DNA of 64,000 nucleotides from Ctena decussata (taxonomy: Eukaryota > Mollusca > Bivalvia > Lucinida > Lucinidae): NCBI GenBank assembly GCA_963989385.1, contig OZ022509.1:74732667-74796666 (forward strand), in the 5' to 3' direction. This document shows positions 1 to 13,200 of this stretch, piece after piece. A program made the position numbers and the translations under genes. How positions within the stretch are numbered: position 1 is the stretch's first letter; every line of letters begins with the position of its first letter. The notes beneath the pieces were generated by a model, which was not told the origin of the DNA, made no database searches, and was given only the letters and a program-made list of their open reading frames with translations.

Positions 1-338
1 ATAAAACTGGTTTAGTTGCTTCTGTACCCACTTGCCAACAAAGTACAACTGTTACCCTAGACAATAACAGCTGACCTAATTCTTTTGTAACAAACTGCAT
101 CTTCATTGACTAAAATTGGAAAAAAAATACCTAAGACAGAATTTATTTAATGTCTGCTGAATAGCAAATTTTCTGATTCATTTCTTTAAAGCTTGGGGTT
201 AAGTACATCAATTTGGCAGATAATCCTTGTTCAACGTGAAATAAATTGAAAAACATTTTGCATCTTCCCGAGACACGGCGGCTAAAAGCATGTTTAAAAA
301 CCTTGCCTACAGTATGTTTTAAGAACTGATAATTAACC

Positions 339-3153
339 AGAGGACCATTGGTCCTGTAGCTCACCTGAGTCCATTCATCCTTAGCACTCAAGAGTAAGAA
401 ACACTAAAGTCAATTGTACAATTTAGCCTAATTTCAACTTTGAGTTGTTATGCTTGTCCTAGTTAATATTAGCAAGTTTGATGAAGTTACAATAAAAAAA
501 ACATGTTTGTAAAACTTTTTGCCTAAATATTGCAGTAACACAGAAATAAATGCCAATTTGCACTTTTCCCAATACAAGTCTATGGAAACTTTAAAATGCC
601 ATAGCAATGAAACCATGTGGGCAACAATAACTAGAACTGTCAGAAAATCTGACTATACCCCCGCTGTAACGCTTCCAATGTCTATGGCCTGTATGGAGAA
701 AACAAAACATGAAAGAAAACAAATCTAACGTGTATGAGCAGCTGCTGAGAACTCTGCTCTGAAAAGTATCAGAAACCATTGACAAGTCATTTACCAAATA
801 TGATCCCGCACAGTTGCTGATAAATCTTTCACAAAAAATAACAGTACTGAATGCATGGAGAGAGAGAAAAGTGAACACATATAGGGAAGAACAAACAAGA
901 GAAGGTTGGTTCTCTATCCTGTGATACAATTTGTCATTGTCAACCTGTATACCAAATATCAACTTTCTATCTTATACTGTTGCGGAGATATCTTTGACAA
1001 AAAAGTTTGGAGAGAAAGAAAAAGGAACAAAGATAGGGAAAAACAAAGAGAAGGAGGCCCATTCTTAAACCCATGATATAACTTGTTGTTATCAACCTGT
1101 ATACCAAATTGAACTTTCTACCTTATAATACTGCTGAGAGACATTTGACAAAAAAGTGTGGAGAGAGAGAGAAAATAACAAATACAGAGAAAAACAAAGA
1201 GGAGAAGGCCCATTCTCAATCCCACAATACAACAAGTCATAATAAATATAAACCTTCCACCTTGAACAATTGCTGAGAAATCTTTTACGGAAAATTACAG
1301 TACTGAATGCATGGAGAGAAAGAGAAGTGAACAAATACCGGAAAGAACAAATAGGAGAAGGTTGATTCTCTATCCCACAATACAACATGTAGTTGCTAAT
1401 CTGTATACCAAATATTAACTTTCTATCATATACAGCTGCGGAGATATCTTTGACGAAAATAAGTGGAGAGAAAGAAAAGTGAATAAATACAGGGAAGAAC
1501 AAGCAGGAGAAAGCCCATTTTAAATCTCACAATAAAACAAGTCATTGTCAACTCCTTTAACAAATATAAACCTTCCAACTTGAACAGTTGCTGAGAAATC
1601 TTTTACGAAAAATAACAGTACTGAATGCATGGAGAGAAAGAAAAGTGAACAAATACAGGGAAGAACAAATAGGAGAAGACCGGTTCTCTATCCCACGATA
1701 CAACTTGTTATTGTTAACCTGTATACCAAATATTAACTTTCTATCTTATACCGTTGCGGAGATATCTTTGACGAAAATAAATGGAGAGAAAGAAAAGTGA
1801 ACAAATAGATGGAAGAACAAGCAGGAGAGGACCCATTCTCAATCCCACGATACAACTTGTCGTTGTCATCCTGTATACCAAATATGAAGTTTCTATCTTA
1901 TATGGTTCTTGAGAAATCTTTGACGAAAAAGTGTTACGGAATTACGGAAGGACGGACGGAACTACGGACAGATGTAAACCAGTATACCCCCCACTTTTTC
2001 AAAGCGGGGGTATAATAAAAAACAATATTTAGGTAGTGGCTAATGTCATGAACATGTATACAAAGAATCAGCTTCATCCCCCTATATGGTTTTTGAGGAA
2101 AAAGATTTTTGAATATTTTTTCAAAAATATTTCCTTAATATTGCCTGGCAACAAATTAAATTAGGCGATTTGGACAAAATTAATACGAATCATAGAGGAC
2201 TACTCAAGCAACATTTCTGTGGATAAAAAATCCAAAATAACTGCAGGGAGATAGCAAAAATTGCAGCTTTCCTTTTTTCCCATTATATTTCAATGGAATC
2301 TATAAGTTGCCATACCAACCTAACTGCTGAAGCAATTGCCACGCAAAACAATAATTCTATACAGGCTTGTACAAAGATCCGTTCTGTAAAGTTTGCGCTT
2401 TATCGGCCACATAGTTTCTGCAAAAATAATTTTTGAATATCTTTTCTATTTTTAACTATTCGGTTGCCATGGCAACCAGCCCAATTGTGCAATTTACATA
2501 AATTTCATGTGATTGATAGAGGACTACTCAAGGAACATTTCTGTTAAAGTTTTGTCAAAATATATGCAGTGACATAGCAATAAATGCAAATTTTCCATTT
2601 TGCCATTATAAGTCAATGGCAATTTTAAATTGCCATAGCAACCAAACTGCTAGAGCAATTGCCAAGAAAAACAGTACTTACATAGAAGTCAGTACTAAGA
2701 TCCTTTCTCTGAATTTTGAGCTTTATTGGTTGCATTATTTCTGAGGAGATGATTTTTGAATATTTTTTCTATTTTTTATCATTCGGTTGCCATGGCAACC
2801 AGCCAAATTGTGCAACTGACATTAATTTCATGTGATTGATAGAGGACCACTCAAGGAACATTTCTGTAAAAGTTTTGTCAAAACATCTGTAGTGACATAG
2901 CAATAAATGCAAATTTTCGATTTTTCCCATACAAGTCAATGGAAACTTTAAGTTGCCATAGCAACCAAAGTTCTGAAGCGATTTGCAGAAAAAACAGTAT
3001 TATTGGTTCCCCCTGCCTATAGATGCTATTATGAAATTTGGTTACAATGGGCCTTGTAGTTTCAGAGGAGATGTCGTTTGAAAATGTTGACGGACGACGG
3101 ATGCCTGCCTATACTATATGCTCACCTGTGAGCCTTCGGCTCAGGTGAGCTAA
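339..3153 (+). mobile_element. Tandem-core element (HINE-like), interrupted by a nested element
   Basis: The 5' end is a perfect mini-palindrome AGGACCATTGGTCCT (341-355) followed by the subterminal motif AGCTCACCTGAG (358-369). The core has units of about 270-300 bp (around 505-610 and 2030-3000) with 'gttgccatggcaacc' and 'ttgccatagcaaccaaa' motifs. An ACGG tract near 3088 precedes a 3' hairpin at 3120-3150 whose arm CTCAGGTGAGC is the inverse of the subterminal motif. A different element (629-2015) is nested between core units. No coding capacity. Confidence 0.75.
629..2015 (+). mobile_element. Nested tandem-core element, TATACCCCCGC family
   Basis: 5' mini-palindrome GTCAGAAAATCTGAC (639-653), then subterminal TATACCCCCGCT (654-665). 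The core has roughly seven units of about 155 bp around 'accaaatattaactttctat' and 'gttgcggagatatctttgac'. An ACGG-rich tract covers 1933-1970 and the 3' hairpin 1983-2014 has arms TATACCCCC / GGGGGTATA. It interrupts the larger element at 339-3153. Confidence 0.78.
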
Positions 3154-3767
3154 ACATTTATATTTTCATATGTTTAGAAAATAAGTTTGACTCGTCAGAA
3201 AATGCTGAGGTTAACTATTCGAAACAAAATACTTCTCCAGATATATGACTTATAAAATTTCTAGCCTACAGATTAACAAACATAACATGCAGCTATATTA
3301 ACAACCTTATATTTGTTCCTTGTACAAGCATTTGTATTTCTAAATAAGTCTCATACCATGTTTTTTCTTTTTTCTCTTTGCTCAAAATGAAAGAGACATT
3401 GTCCTGATCTGGTATACCAGAACTGTCATATTGGGAGACTTCGACTAATTGTGGGATACTTTTATATTTCTCAACAGGGATTAAGCTGATGATCTGAATG
3501 AGGGAGAAGTTTTCTTGATTTTAGGGAGATGTTTCTGCCTGTCTCCTATCCCATACATTTAAACTTCATCTTCACCTCAGAACATGTAGAGGTTTGATTC
3601 TACAGGGAGACTTCTCCTTACTCTCCCTTTAGGTTGGTTGATCCCTGTCGCAATGAAAATACATGCTGTGACCCTTCATTTGAGCCGTCTTACCAAGGAG
3701 GTGCTAATGTGGGGTCACATTGTGTCTCATGAAAATTATTGGAAATCGTCTCAGAATTCTTGTGATA

Positions 3768-4003
3768 TGAGCCGCGACACATGAACCAACAAAATAGTTG
3801 TGCCTCCAGTGCACTCTCAGATCAGCCTGGGCATCCGCCCAGTCTGATCAGAGTCTTCACTGTCTGCATGGAGGTAGCTTATACCCTTAGGTACCCTTTA
3901 AGGGCTTAGCAAAGAGTCTGATCAGACTAGGCAGATGCCCAGGCTGATCTGAGTCTTTGATGGGCGCACAACCACTTTGTTGGTTTTGCAGTGACGCGGC
4001 TCA
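3768..4003. mobile_element. TGAGCCGCGACAC palindromic MITE, copy 1
   Basis: About 236 bp with inverted ends TGAGCCGCGACAC / TGACGCGGCTCA and inverted internal blocks AGATCAGCCTGGGCATCCGC and GATGCCCAGGCTGATCTGAG. Lies just beyond the ATP6V1H stop, so it may sit in the 3' UTR. Confidence 0.88.
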
Positions 4004-4147
4004 TATTTGTATCATTTGAACCTCTGTATGAAATCTTTTCACTGTGGATCACATGATTAAATATCATATATTTCAAATATCTAGAGTCTCTCAGCTAATG
4101 GAATGATGAAACTTCTGACTAGTATGTCCTATACTGGATTGTTCGTG

Positions 4148-4229
4148 TTAGGCCTTGGCCTGTACAACTGGTGGTTGATCCTCGTTTGTGTCTGTTTTAC
4201 TCTGTGAGATCTGCTTGCCAAGGTATTCC
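4148..4229 (-). CDS. ATP6V1H: ATP6V1H terminal coding exon 14
   Basis: Acceptor TTTTCAG|GG then [26 protein letters not shown] and TAA. Completes the WEYLGKQL tail of the family; the acidic/polar end is variable between species. The 3' UTR would run leftward into a palindromic MITE at 3768-4003; I see no confident poly(A) signal. Confidence 0.92.
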
Positions 4230-7200
4230 CTGAAAATATATGAGCCAGGTCGTAAGAAAAAAGGCTTAACAGACAACTCTGAAAGGATTCCTTTAAATAC
4301 ATTTGAGCCATGACACAACAGAACAATAAAGTGGCATGAGTGCCCAGTGAAGACTCAGATCAGCCTGGGCATCCGCCCAGTCTGATCAGCATCTTTCCTG
4401 TCCACAAGGAGCTAGCTTAGATCCTTAGCTGCCCTTTAAGTGCACAGCAAAGCTGAAGACTGATCAGACTTAGGGGATACCCAGGCCACTTTGTTGGTTT
4501 TGTCGTGTCATGGCTCAACTATCATGTAGAAGGAAACAGGAATGACTCTGGTAAGACCATACAACCTTACCAGGTTTCCCGTTATAAAGACCATTTTTCT
4601 CGCTCTGCTCAGTTTTACAATGTGAAAACACAAAAAGATAGTAAAATAATGATATTTATGTAACTAAAAACAAGCTCTTTGCTAATACAAAGGGCATCCA
4701 AGCATCTGGCAATGACCATAATTATCATTTCTTTAATTCGATTCTGGTAGTTATATGCTAAAGAAATTTAATGTGTTTGTTTTAATACCAAGTCTTAATC
4801 CATAAAACAACAGGAGATGAAAGAAATCTGTGATTATGAACCTGAGATTTCATCATTTAGACACTAACAGAAGAAAAGGTTTCTGGTCTTTTGATGTTAA
4901 CTGTCAATATTAAAACAAGAATAAATATGGAAGTAATTTTGTCAACACTGAAAGTGAAATTAAACTTGTAATTCATGCAAACTAATCAAACTGCGATGAA
5001 TTTCTGTTACCTTAGAGAAAAGGTCACTAAAATTTCAAACAATAAATTTTTCTTACACTCAGATGTAACAATCGTACAACTACAAATGATATTAAATCAG
5101 CACTCCACATAAGAGGAGTATTTGAGGATAATTCTGAAATAATTTTTCTTATTTCTGAATGAAAACATATGATGTGACCCTCATTAAAACCGTCTTGACG
5201 AGAAGATTCTAATGATAAAGGTAAAGATCTCCCATAGCCTTGTAGCTGCAGGGAAGTGGTGGTTGTAGGCCCACTGTGTAATGGGCACAGCAAATGAAAG
5301 GCAGAGCCCGCCCCTCTCTGCCGTATTCTTCCCTGATTAGAAGCAGGTACCCATTTACTGCTGGGTTGACAGAGTTTTCCAGTCGTCACATGGCGAAACC
5401 ATGGCGCGATCTCACGACCTTGTGGCAACTTTCTAACCGCTCAACCACGGTGCCTCTCAGCATTCTAATAATGGGTCACAGCATGAGTAATATGGAAATT
5501 ATCCCTTAATTATCCCTGTAACTCTTTAACTGAAGCACTGAAATTTAAATCACATATAAGGGGGCTTAGCTGATTGGCAGTCACTTCTCAACCAGTCTAT
5601 TTTCAATCTAGCATGTACAAACAGCAATGATCACAATCAATCTAGCATGTACAAACAGCAATGATCAGACTTCACAGATGTGCAGGCTGGCCTGAATCTT
5701 CCCTATTGGCATATACCTTAAGCATACTTTTTGTGTGTCCCGTTGACACCAGCTTAACTATGTATCTCTTGAACAAATAATAGCATCCCAGGCTTCAAGG
5801 AAATCACACTAAGATATCAGTTTTAAATATGAGTTTGGATCTATGTTGCAATTTTAGAATAATGAATGTTTTCTCATTATACCATAAAAAATTTCTGAAA
5901 ATGCTCACAGCACAGGCTGAAAAACAAATTTTATCTCAAATCAGCAACTGACAGCAGAGATGAGGTGGCTCAACATGAGCCACCTCATCTGAAAAACACT
6001 CTTTACCCTCTAGAGTTAGAATTCCTAATCCTAACATGACAGAGCTTGGATGAACTGTTGATTTGAATTTGCAGATATAAATATTGATGTCTACCATTTT
6101 GGCACTTAAGTGTTAACTTACCAGTTATGAACCATGAGTTTCTGTACAGCTATTAAAGCCTCGTATCTCACATTGGGATCTTCATGTGATAAATACTGCA
6201 TCACTAACTGTTTGGCTCCTAGCTGTTCTATCACACTGAAATAGTTCACAAGAAAAGGGACTTAAACACAACAAAACAGACCCTGAACTTGAAGCTATTT
6301 CTGAGATAGATATTCTCACTTCTTTTTTAAAAACAATAATTCCAAGGAAGGTGGTGTCTAGCCAGTCAGTACATTCTGACAAACCATAAAACTTGACAAA
6401 AATTTCATGGAATGGGTTTATCATATAATGTCGCTGTTATTCAGGGGATATTTGTTGTTTTGTGGCTTTAAGTCCACGGTATACAGCTATGGTCATGTCA
6501 GGATGGTCAGTTACCCTTACCACACTATTCCTGGGCAGGCTTAGACCTCCTAAGTGGTTAACCAGTACTAAGTTGACATACTTTCACCAGTAGCTGACAA
6601 CTTCCCTTCTTGAATCAGCGGAAGGAGAAACGACAGAATGTGGCCAGACCAGGAAATGAGCCTGGGACCTCTGGGTCTTGAGTCAGATGATAATTTTGTG
6701 TCATAAAAATCTTATGACCATTTATGTAATAACACTTTTGCGCATACATGTAACGTCACTGACAACGTTTGTGTCAACAATGGGTTTTCTTATTGAAATA
6801 ATGTTAATTTTGAAGGCGATAAACTCCAATTTTAAAGGGTCATATGATAAAACAGAATCTAGCACTCTTGGTCATTTCATATAAAATTTATGAAACTCGC
6901 CAAAGGCTTGTTTCATAAATTTCATATGAAATGACCACTCGTGTAAGATCCTCTATGTCTCACCTATCTGTGCATTGTTACAAAACAGAGCAATATGGAA
7001 AAACTTGACAACCACACTAGAACAACAGTAATATCTATGTCTCATTTCAGAGACACAATACAAATTAACTCAATAGTTATCATTATCTGCTGTGAAGTCA
7101 TTAGAAAGTATTTTCTATCCAAATCCCCACATCGTCTCCCCAGCCTGACATTCCAGAATTCAATATGAAAAATACATGTATATGCTTTTTAGATAACGTT

Positions 7201-10200
7201 TCTTCCTAGAGCTTTCTGTAGTTAAATAATACACATAGAAAACCATCTTGCCTGATGTCATGCAAGATGTTTTCAAGTGTATCCTGGTACTGTTTAACTG
7301 AAACAGGTCTAAGGCTGAAATATTTTAACAAGAGTAACTCATTTAAATTGTACACTTCTTCCCTTTGGAGGAATTTGAATACATACATGTAAATGAACTT
7401 ACTTTTTTCCCCTGGGATAATATCGTACATATTCACCAATGTCATGTGCAGCTACTGACAGTATCAATGGATCTTTACAACTCTCTAATAAACGAACCAA
7501 AATTCTGAAATATACAAACACTGAATATAACCAATTCATTGCCAGTAAACGATAGTTCTTTTTGTGTATGTGTGTGTTTTTTGTACAGTTTTTACAAACA
7601 AATTACCACTGTTACTGTTTGACAGTAGTTCAGAAAATCATCAGTTCTTTTCTTATTTCTCCATTTAAACATGTTGTGTCGTTACAGTGCATAGAATTAT
7701 TTGTCATGAGAACTGTCAGAGCTCTAGATAAGAGGGAGTATTTGGTGATAATTAGGGATAATTTTTGTTAATTCTGGATAAAAACATATGTTGTGACCCC
7801 TCATCTGAACCGTCTCGACGAGACGGTTCAGATGAGGGGTCACAACATATGGTTTCAATGAGAAATAAGAAAAATTATCCTTAATTATCATCAAATACTC
7901 CCTCTTATCTAGAGCTCTGACTGTCATTCACTATGGGCTATGACCTAAGTAAAGTAACCTAACAAGCAACCGTCCGTAACTCAGTTCAGTCTGTGCAGCT
8001 GCTCAGTTTTACCCATTTGCATAAAACATCAATTGATTTTGAAGCTGATCTGAACCATTCACTGTTTGAATATGAGGGACAACAGCATATTCTTTCTTGG
8101 AGAACAACATAAATTAACATCAAACTCACATCCTTTTCTGCACTTTTGTTTACTCATATGAAATTTATGCAATGTCTTTGTACAAACACTCACTTTATGG
8201 CTGCACTCACTTTATGGCTGTCATTTATTCATTTTCAAAAGAAAAGAACTGACAGTTACATGTATATTATGATTGGGTGCCATGCTTTTTCCAAAATAAG
8301 TTTCAGGAAATTGTGTTGCTTAGTTATCAATGTACTGGTGCATGAGGAATGGTCAACAACCATTTTACATGCAGGCTGAAGCATGACTGGAAACAAAATG
8401 TAACTGCCAGTATATGGAGTGAAACAACTGTTCTTACAATCATATGGCATAGAAAATATATCAGATATATCTAGCTACAAGAGTTCTTATTTTGTTAAGC
8501 TAAATTATTAACTAAACGTGAAGAATTCCCAGGATTTCCTTGTTCAGAATGATGTAAGAAAATGCTGCAAGAAAGCACATGATCATCCAGCCTGATTTTT
8601 TTTTTGTAATATTCAGCTATTTTGAAAAAAAAAAGCAGGGAAACTCTCCATTGAAACAATATGTGACAAACTTTTTCATTGCACTGATACTATTAAACAA
8701 ACATAGTATTACTCTTCAACACTCAAACAGTTTCTCAGCAATTTTTCGAGAAACTCTCTGTCACAATTTCATAAACAGCGATGGACAGAAAAAGATGTAA
8801 AATAATAAAGAATCAACTCACTTCAATAATTCATAATTTTTTTCATTCAGTCTCATAGCATTTTCCCTCCAGAATCTATCAGACTTGTGTACTGGGCTCC
8901 ATTCTAGTCGTCCTGATTTCACCTCAGTCACATACTCATCAAAGGAGCTAAAACAATAATAGAGATGTAACTTTTCTTCACAATTTCTTAGACTAACAAG
9001 GATGAATTTAAGGTGTATAGGTACACCTCCCTTTTCCTGCCATTTATCGAAGGGAAACAACTTCTGTGACTTCTGTTTGCTTCATTGGATGAAATAGCCC
9101 TTCCAAAATGGGGTCTACTCTTAAAGGAAAGAATTTGCTCCTGGGAGAGCAGATTCTTTCCTTTTAAAAGTAACCTTATTGTAAAGGGAGTCAAAAATTA
9201 AAATAGCAGAGTTGCTTCCCCTGAAAGCATATCCATTCACCTTAAATACTGGAATATATATAAATGCCTAAGCCACAGAGTACAGCCAGATTAGACTGCA
9301 TCTCAGGAATGTCTGTATTTTTAGGTTGTAATTAGTTTCCTTCCTATGAACAGAGCTCTAGATAAGAGGGTGTATTTGATGATAATTAAGGATAATTTTT
9401 TTTATTTCTCATCGAAACTATATGTTGTGACCCCTCATCTGAACCGTCTCGTCGAGACGGTTCAGATGAGGGGTCACAACATATGTTATTATGCAGATTT
9501 AATAAAAATTATCCCTCATTATCACCAAATACTCCCTCTTATCTAGAGCTCTGTATTAAGAAACTGCAAAATATATGTGGCTGAAGGTAGTTTGGTCTCC
9601 CTTCTGATACCCTTAATGGAAAGGTTAACAGATTTTTTCAAAAGCCAAATCTATCAATGCAATAGCTAGGCATATATCCTCCACAGCATCAAAACTCAAC
9701 ATTGCTGATATGACACACTCATTAATTAACATAATATAACTAATTAATTAACATTATAAGGACAAATTTTATAGTCCAGATATTTTAGTATTTCAAGACA
9801 TGATTTCTGTTTTATAGTAAATATTTTTACTACCTCTACTTTTTATAACTCCCTAATTGCTTTTGATATGAATACTGAATGAATACTTTGAATACTTTAT
9901 TAATGCAATAAGCCATATGGCCCATGAGCATATATACATACATATCACATTTAGTTAACATACAGGATAGCAAGCATAACAAGTATATACAACAATGTGG
10001 AAAAGTATAATACCTATAGTTACAATAAAGCGTATACTATGATTAGAATTGTACTTATGGGAGAGGTGCACCTAAAGACATAGATAAAGGGAGAAAAGAG
10101 AATAAGATGAGATGTGTACGAAAAAAAAAAAAAAATATCAAAACAATAGTAACGATGAGAAATGTAATGCCACAGTACGCATTATAAGCCACCTTTGAAA

Positions 10201-13200
10201 TAAATATATATCAATCAGAGGTTCTTTTGGCAAGTGATTGGGTAAGTCTCCCACCTACAGGCCATCGAACCTCCGAAGATGTAAATACCTACAAAGCACA
10301 AGATAAAATGAAAAATAAGACGAAATGTGTACAGACAAATATCCAAACAGTAATGACAGTAAAGAATAATAATGCCACCCTATATATTACGAGCCCCCTT
10401 TGACATATAAATCAATCAGAGGCTCTTCTGGCGAGTGGTTGGGTCAGTCCCTCCCGACAGGCCATCGAGCCACCGAAGATGTAAATACCTATCATATGAA
10501 GGTGGAGAATACAACGCAATGCCACCCAGACACCCTTATTATAGGAGTAAAATTTCTTTTCTAAGCTGAAAGGCTTTTTCAACGTATACAATTAGTTGTT
10601 TTAACATTTTACAATTAACTGTGCTTATTAATTCAACAAACTTTAGCATATTTGGTCTTGTCCAGAAAAATTTATTGATGTATAGTTTTCGCAAGTCAGT
10701 GTAAATAGGACATTCTAGCAAAAAATGAAATTCATCCTCTAAAACATTGCATACTTTACATTTTCTATTTTGATATGGAATTTTGTTAGGTTTTGCCCAA
10801 CGGCCAACTTCTACTTCAAGTCTGTGCAAAGACAATCGTAAGCGACTCAAATTTTTTCGGTATTTCATAATATTCAAAACATCTAAATATTTTTGATACT
10901 GGAAATCAGCAAACATAATATAACATCTAGCTCTTGTTGAATTTTCCAACCGAGAATGCCAGTCCTGCGCAAATACATCCCTCACCCTTTGTGTAAAGAT
11001 ATTCAAAAATGCTTTAACATTACCCACACCCTGTGTTTCCCAAACAATCATAAACCCTAACCTACTGAGTAAATCTTTTATACATGATGCCCAGTTAGTC
11101 TTCAAAGGATGTGTCGTCATATCTGAAAGCATCATATAATAAACCTGTTTAGTATATTTATTTTCCTCAGTGCAAACTACTTTGAACCAATATCTAATAA
11201 TAGACAAATATCTGCGCGACTGGTTATCAATTCTACCTAATTCGCCGTATATGAAATCATTTTGCGTTGACTGTTTAACCCCCAATAATGTCTTACAGAA
11301 CTGCAAATGTACCCTTTCTATTGACGGAGATTTATTGAAACCCCAAATTGATATAAAGACAATTTGAGAATCGCTAATCAAATCATGGATGGTAAAAATA
11401 TTTTAAATTATGGACAGGTAAGACCTAATATCATTGGCAGGCAAACTTACTTCAAATTACAGACAGGTAAACATACCTTAAATCATGGACAGACTCCTGT
11501 AGTTTTTGCTGTAGGAATTCTAAATCATCAACAATATCAGGGTCATCAAACTTTCTGGCCTCTAACAGTTCCAGTTGTTTCAGAACTTTACATTGTACCA
11601 TTGCCAGAGCATTCTCTTGTATAGTTTCTCTCTCTTCTGGCTTTTCCAATAAATTCTGGAAAGTATGAACTTTGTGTAAATCATGGTAGCTCAGAGCTTC
11701 AGAGAGGTGGGGTTTTATAACTGATACTTGCATGATAATTTTTCTTAATTTTCAATGAAACATATGTTGCAACCCACAACAGAACCACCTCTCTGAGATG
11801 GTTCCAGTGAGGGGTCACAAAATATGTTTATGTGGAGAAATACGGAAAATTATGCCTACATTACCTTTTAACCCTTTCTCCCACCTTTGCCTATATAAGA
11901 TAGGCTCTCAGCACATATAAGAAATTTCTTTCTCCCACCTTTGCCTATATAAGATAGGCTCTCAGCTCATTAAGAAATTTCTATCTTACACCTGGCAACA
12001 TCTTTCTTATATTAGCAACCAGACTTTTTCGTTTTTTGACTAATATTTTAATTTTAGATGAACAAAATTGACACGCAAGCATGTCGGAGGATGTTTGATA
12101 GCAGATCATGAGTTTGTGACGTCACTCGATTTTAATGACGTCACTAAAACTGGTTAAAAACGTCGCTAGCAAACTTGACGCGCGTGACGTGAGAGGCTAA
12201 GTTGCATTTTGTTTTCGCCCTCTGAAAGATAAAATAGTCTACATATCGTGTTTTCCGTCTATTTTTGAGGTGCATTTAGGACCTGACAAACACACTGGGA
12301 TGCTCAAAATTTACTTCAGATCACTGGTTAAAAAGTTAAAAAATTTCCTGTTCTTAAGCCTAATCCGATTTGAGGTTTAAAATCCGCTAACAGTGGGAGA
12401 AAAATAATCCATCATGAGCCAGTCCATGTAGGATAGGTAAATCTCACCCTCGGGGTCGGAATTTCAACCAGGGACTCGGCAAGCCTCGTCCCTGGTTGAA
12501 ATTCCGACCCCTCGGGTGAGATTTCCCTATCCTACATGGACACTCATGATGGATTGTTATAATCTTATCTGGAGCACTGAATGGGCTTACACTTTCTTTA
12601 TCTAAAGACTCTCTCACCAGAGCTCTAGATAAGAGGAAGTATTTGGTTATAATTAGGGATAATTTTTGTTAATTCTGCATAAAAACATATGTTGTGACCC
12701 GTCATCTGAACCGTCTCGACGAGACGGTTCAGATGAGGGGTCACAACATATGGTTTCGATGAGAAATAAAAAAAATTATCCTTAATTATCATCAAATACG
12801 CCCTCTTATCTGGAGCTCTGTCTCACTTAAAGTACTCTCACTTGAAAAGGATAAAAAACATAATTTGTGTGTGTTTGGGAAAAGCATGGACTCAGGATGG
12901 GGTAGGGAAGAAGGCAGTACACCATCTAACTGTGTGAATCCCCTCCTAAACCTGTTATAAATTCTGATCCCTGATCCCAACACATCTCTCCAAAGAAATT
13001 GCATGAACCTCACTACCTCGATAAAAAGATTGCTTCTGATATATTCACCAGTAGAGCTCTATGTAAGGTAGTTTTGAATGATACTTGAGTTGTCATTTTG
13101 TGTTTTTTTTTGTTTTGTTTTTCAAATAAAAATGCATATTCTGGAAAACTCAACTGAATTTAGGTGCACGGGTATCCATCATTTTTTCAAAGAGGAACCA

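Noticed and set aside
10539..11381. Host gene encoding the 280-residue frame
   Set aside because: The zinc-knuckle and thumb-like motifs, lack of ATG and microsatellite-like tail identify it as a LINE fragment.
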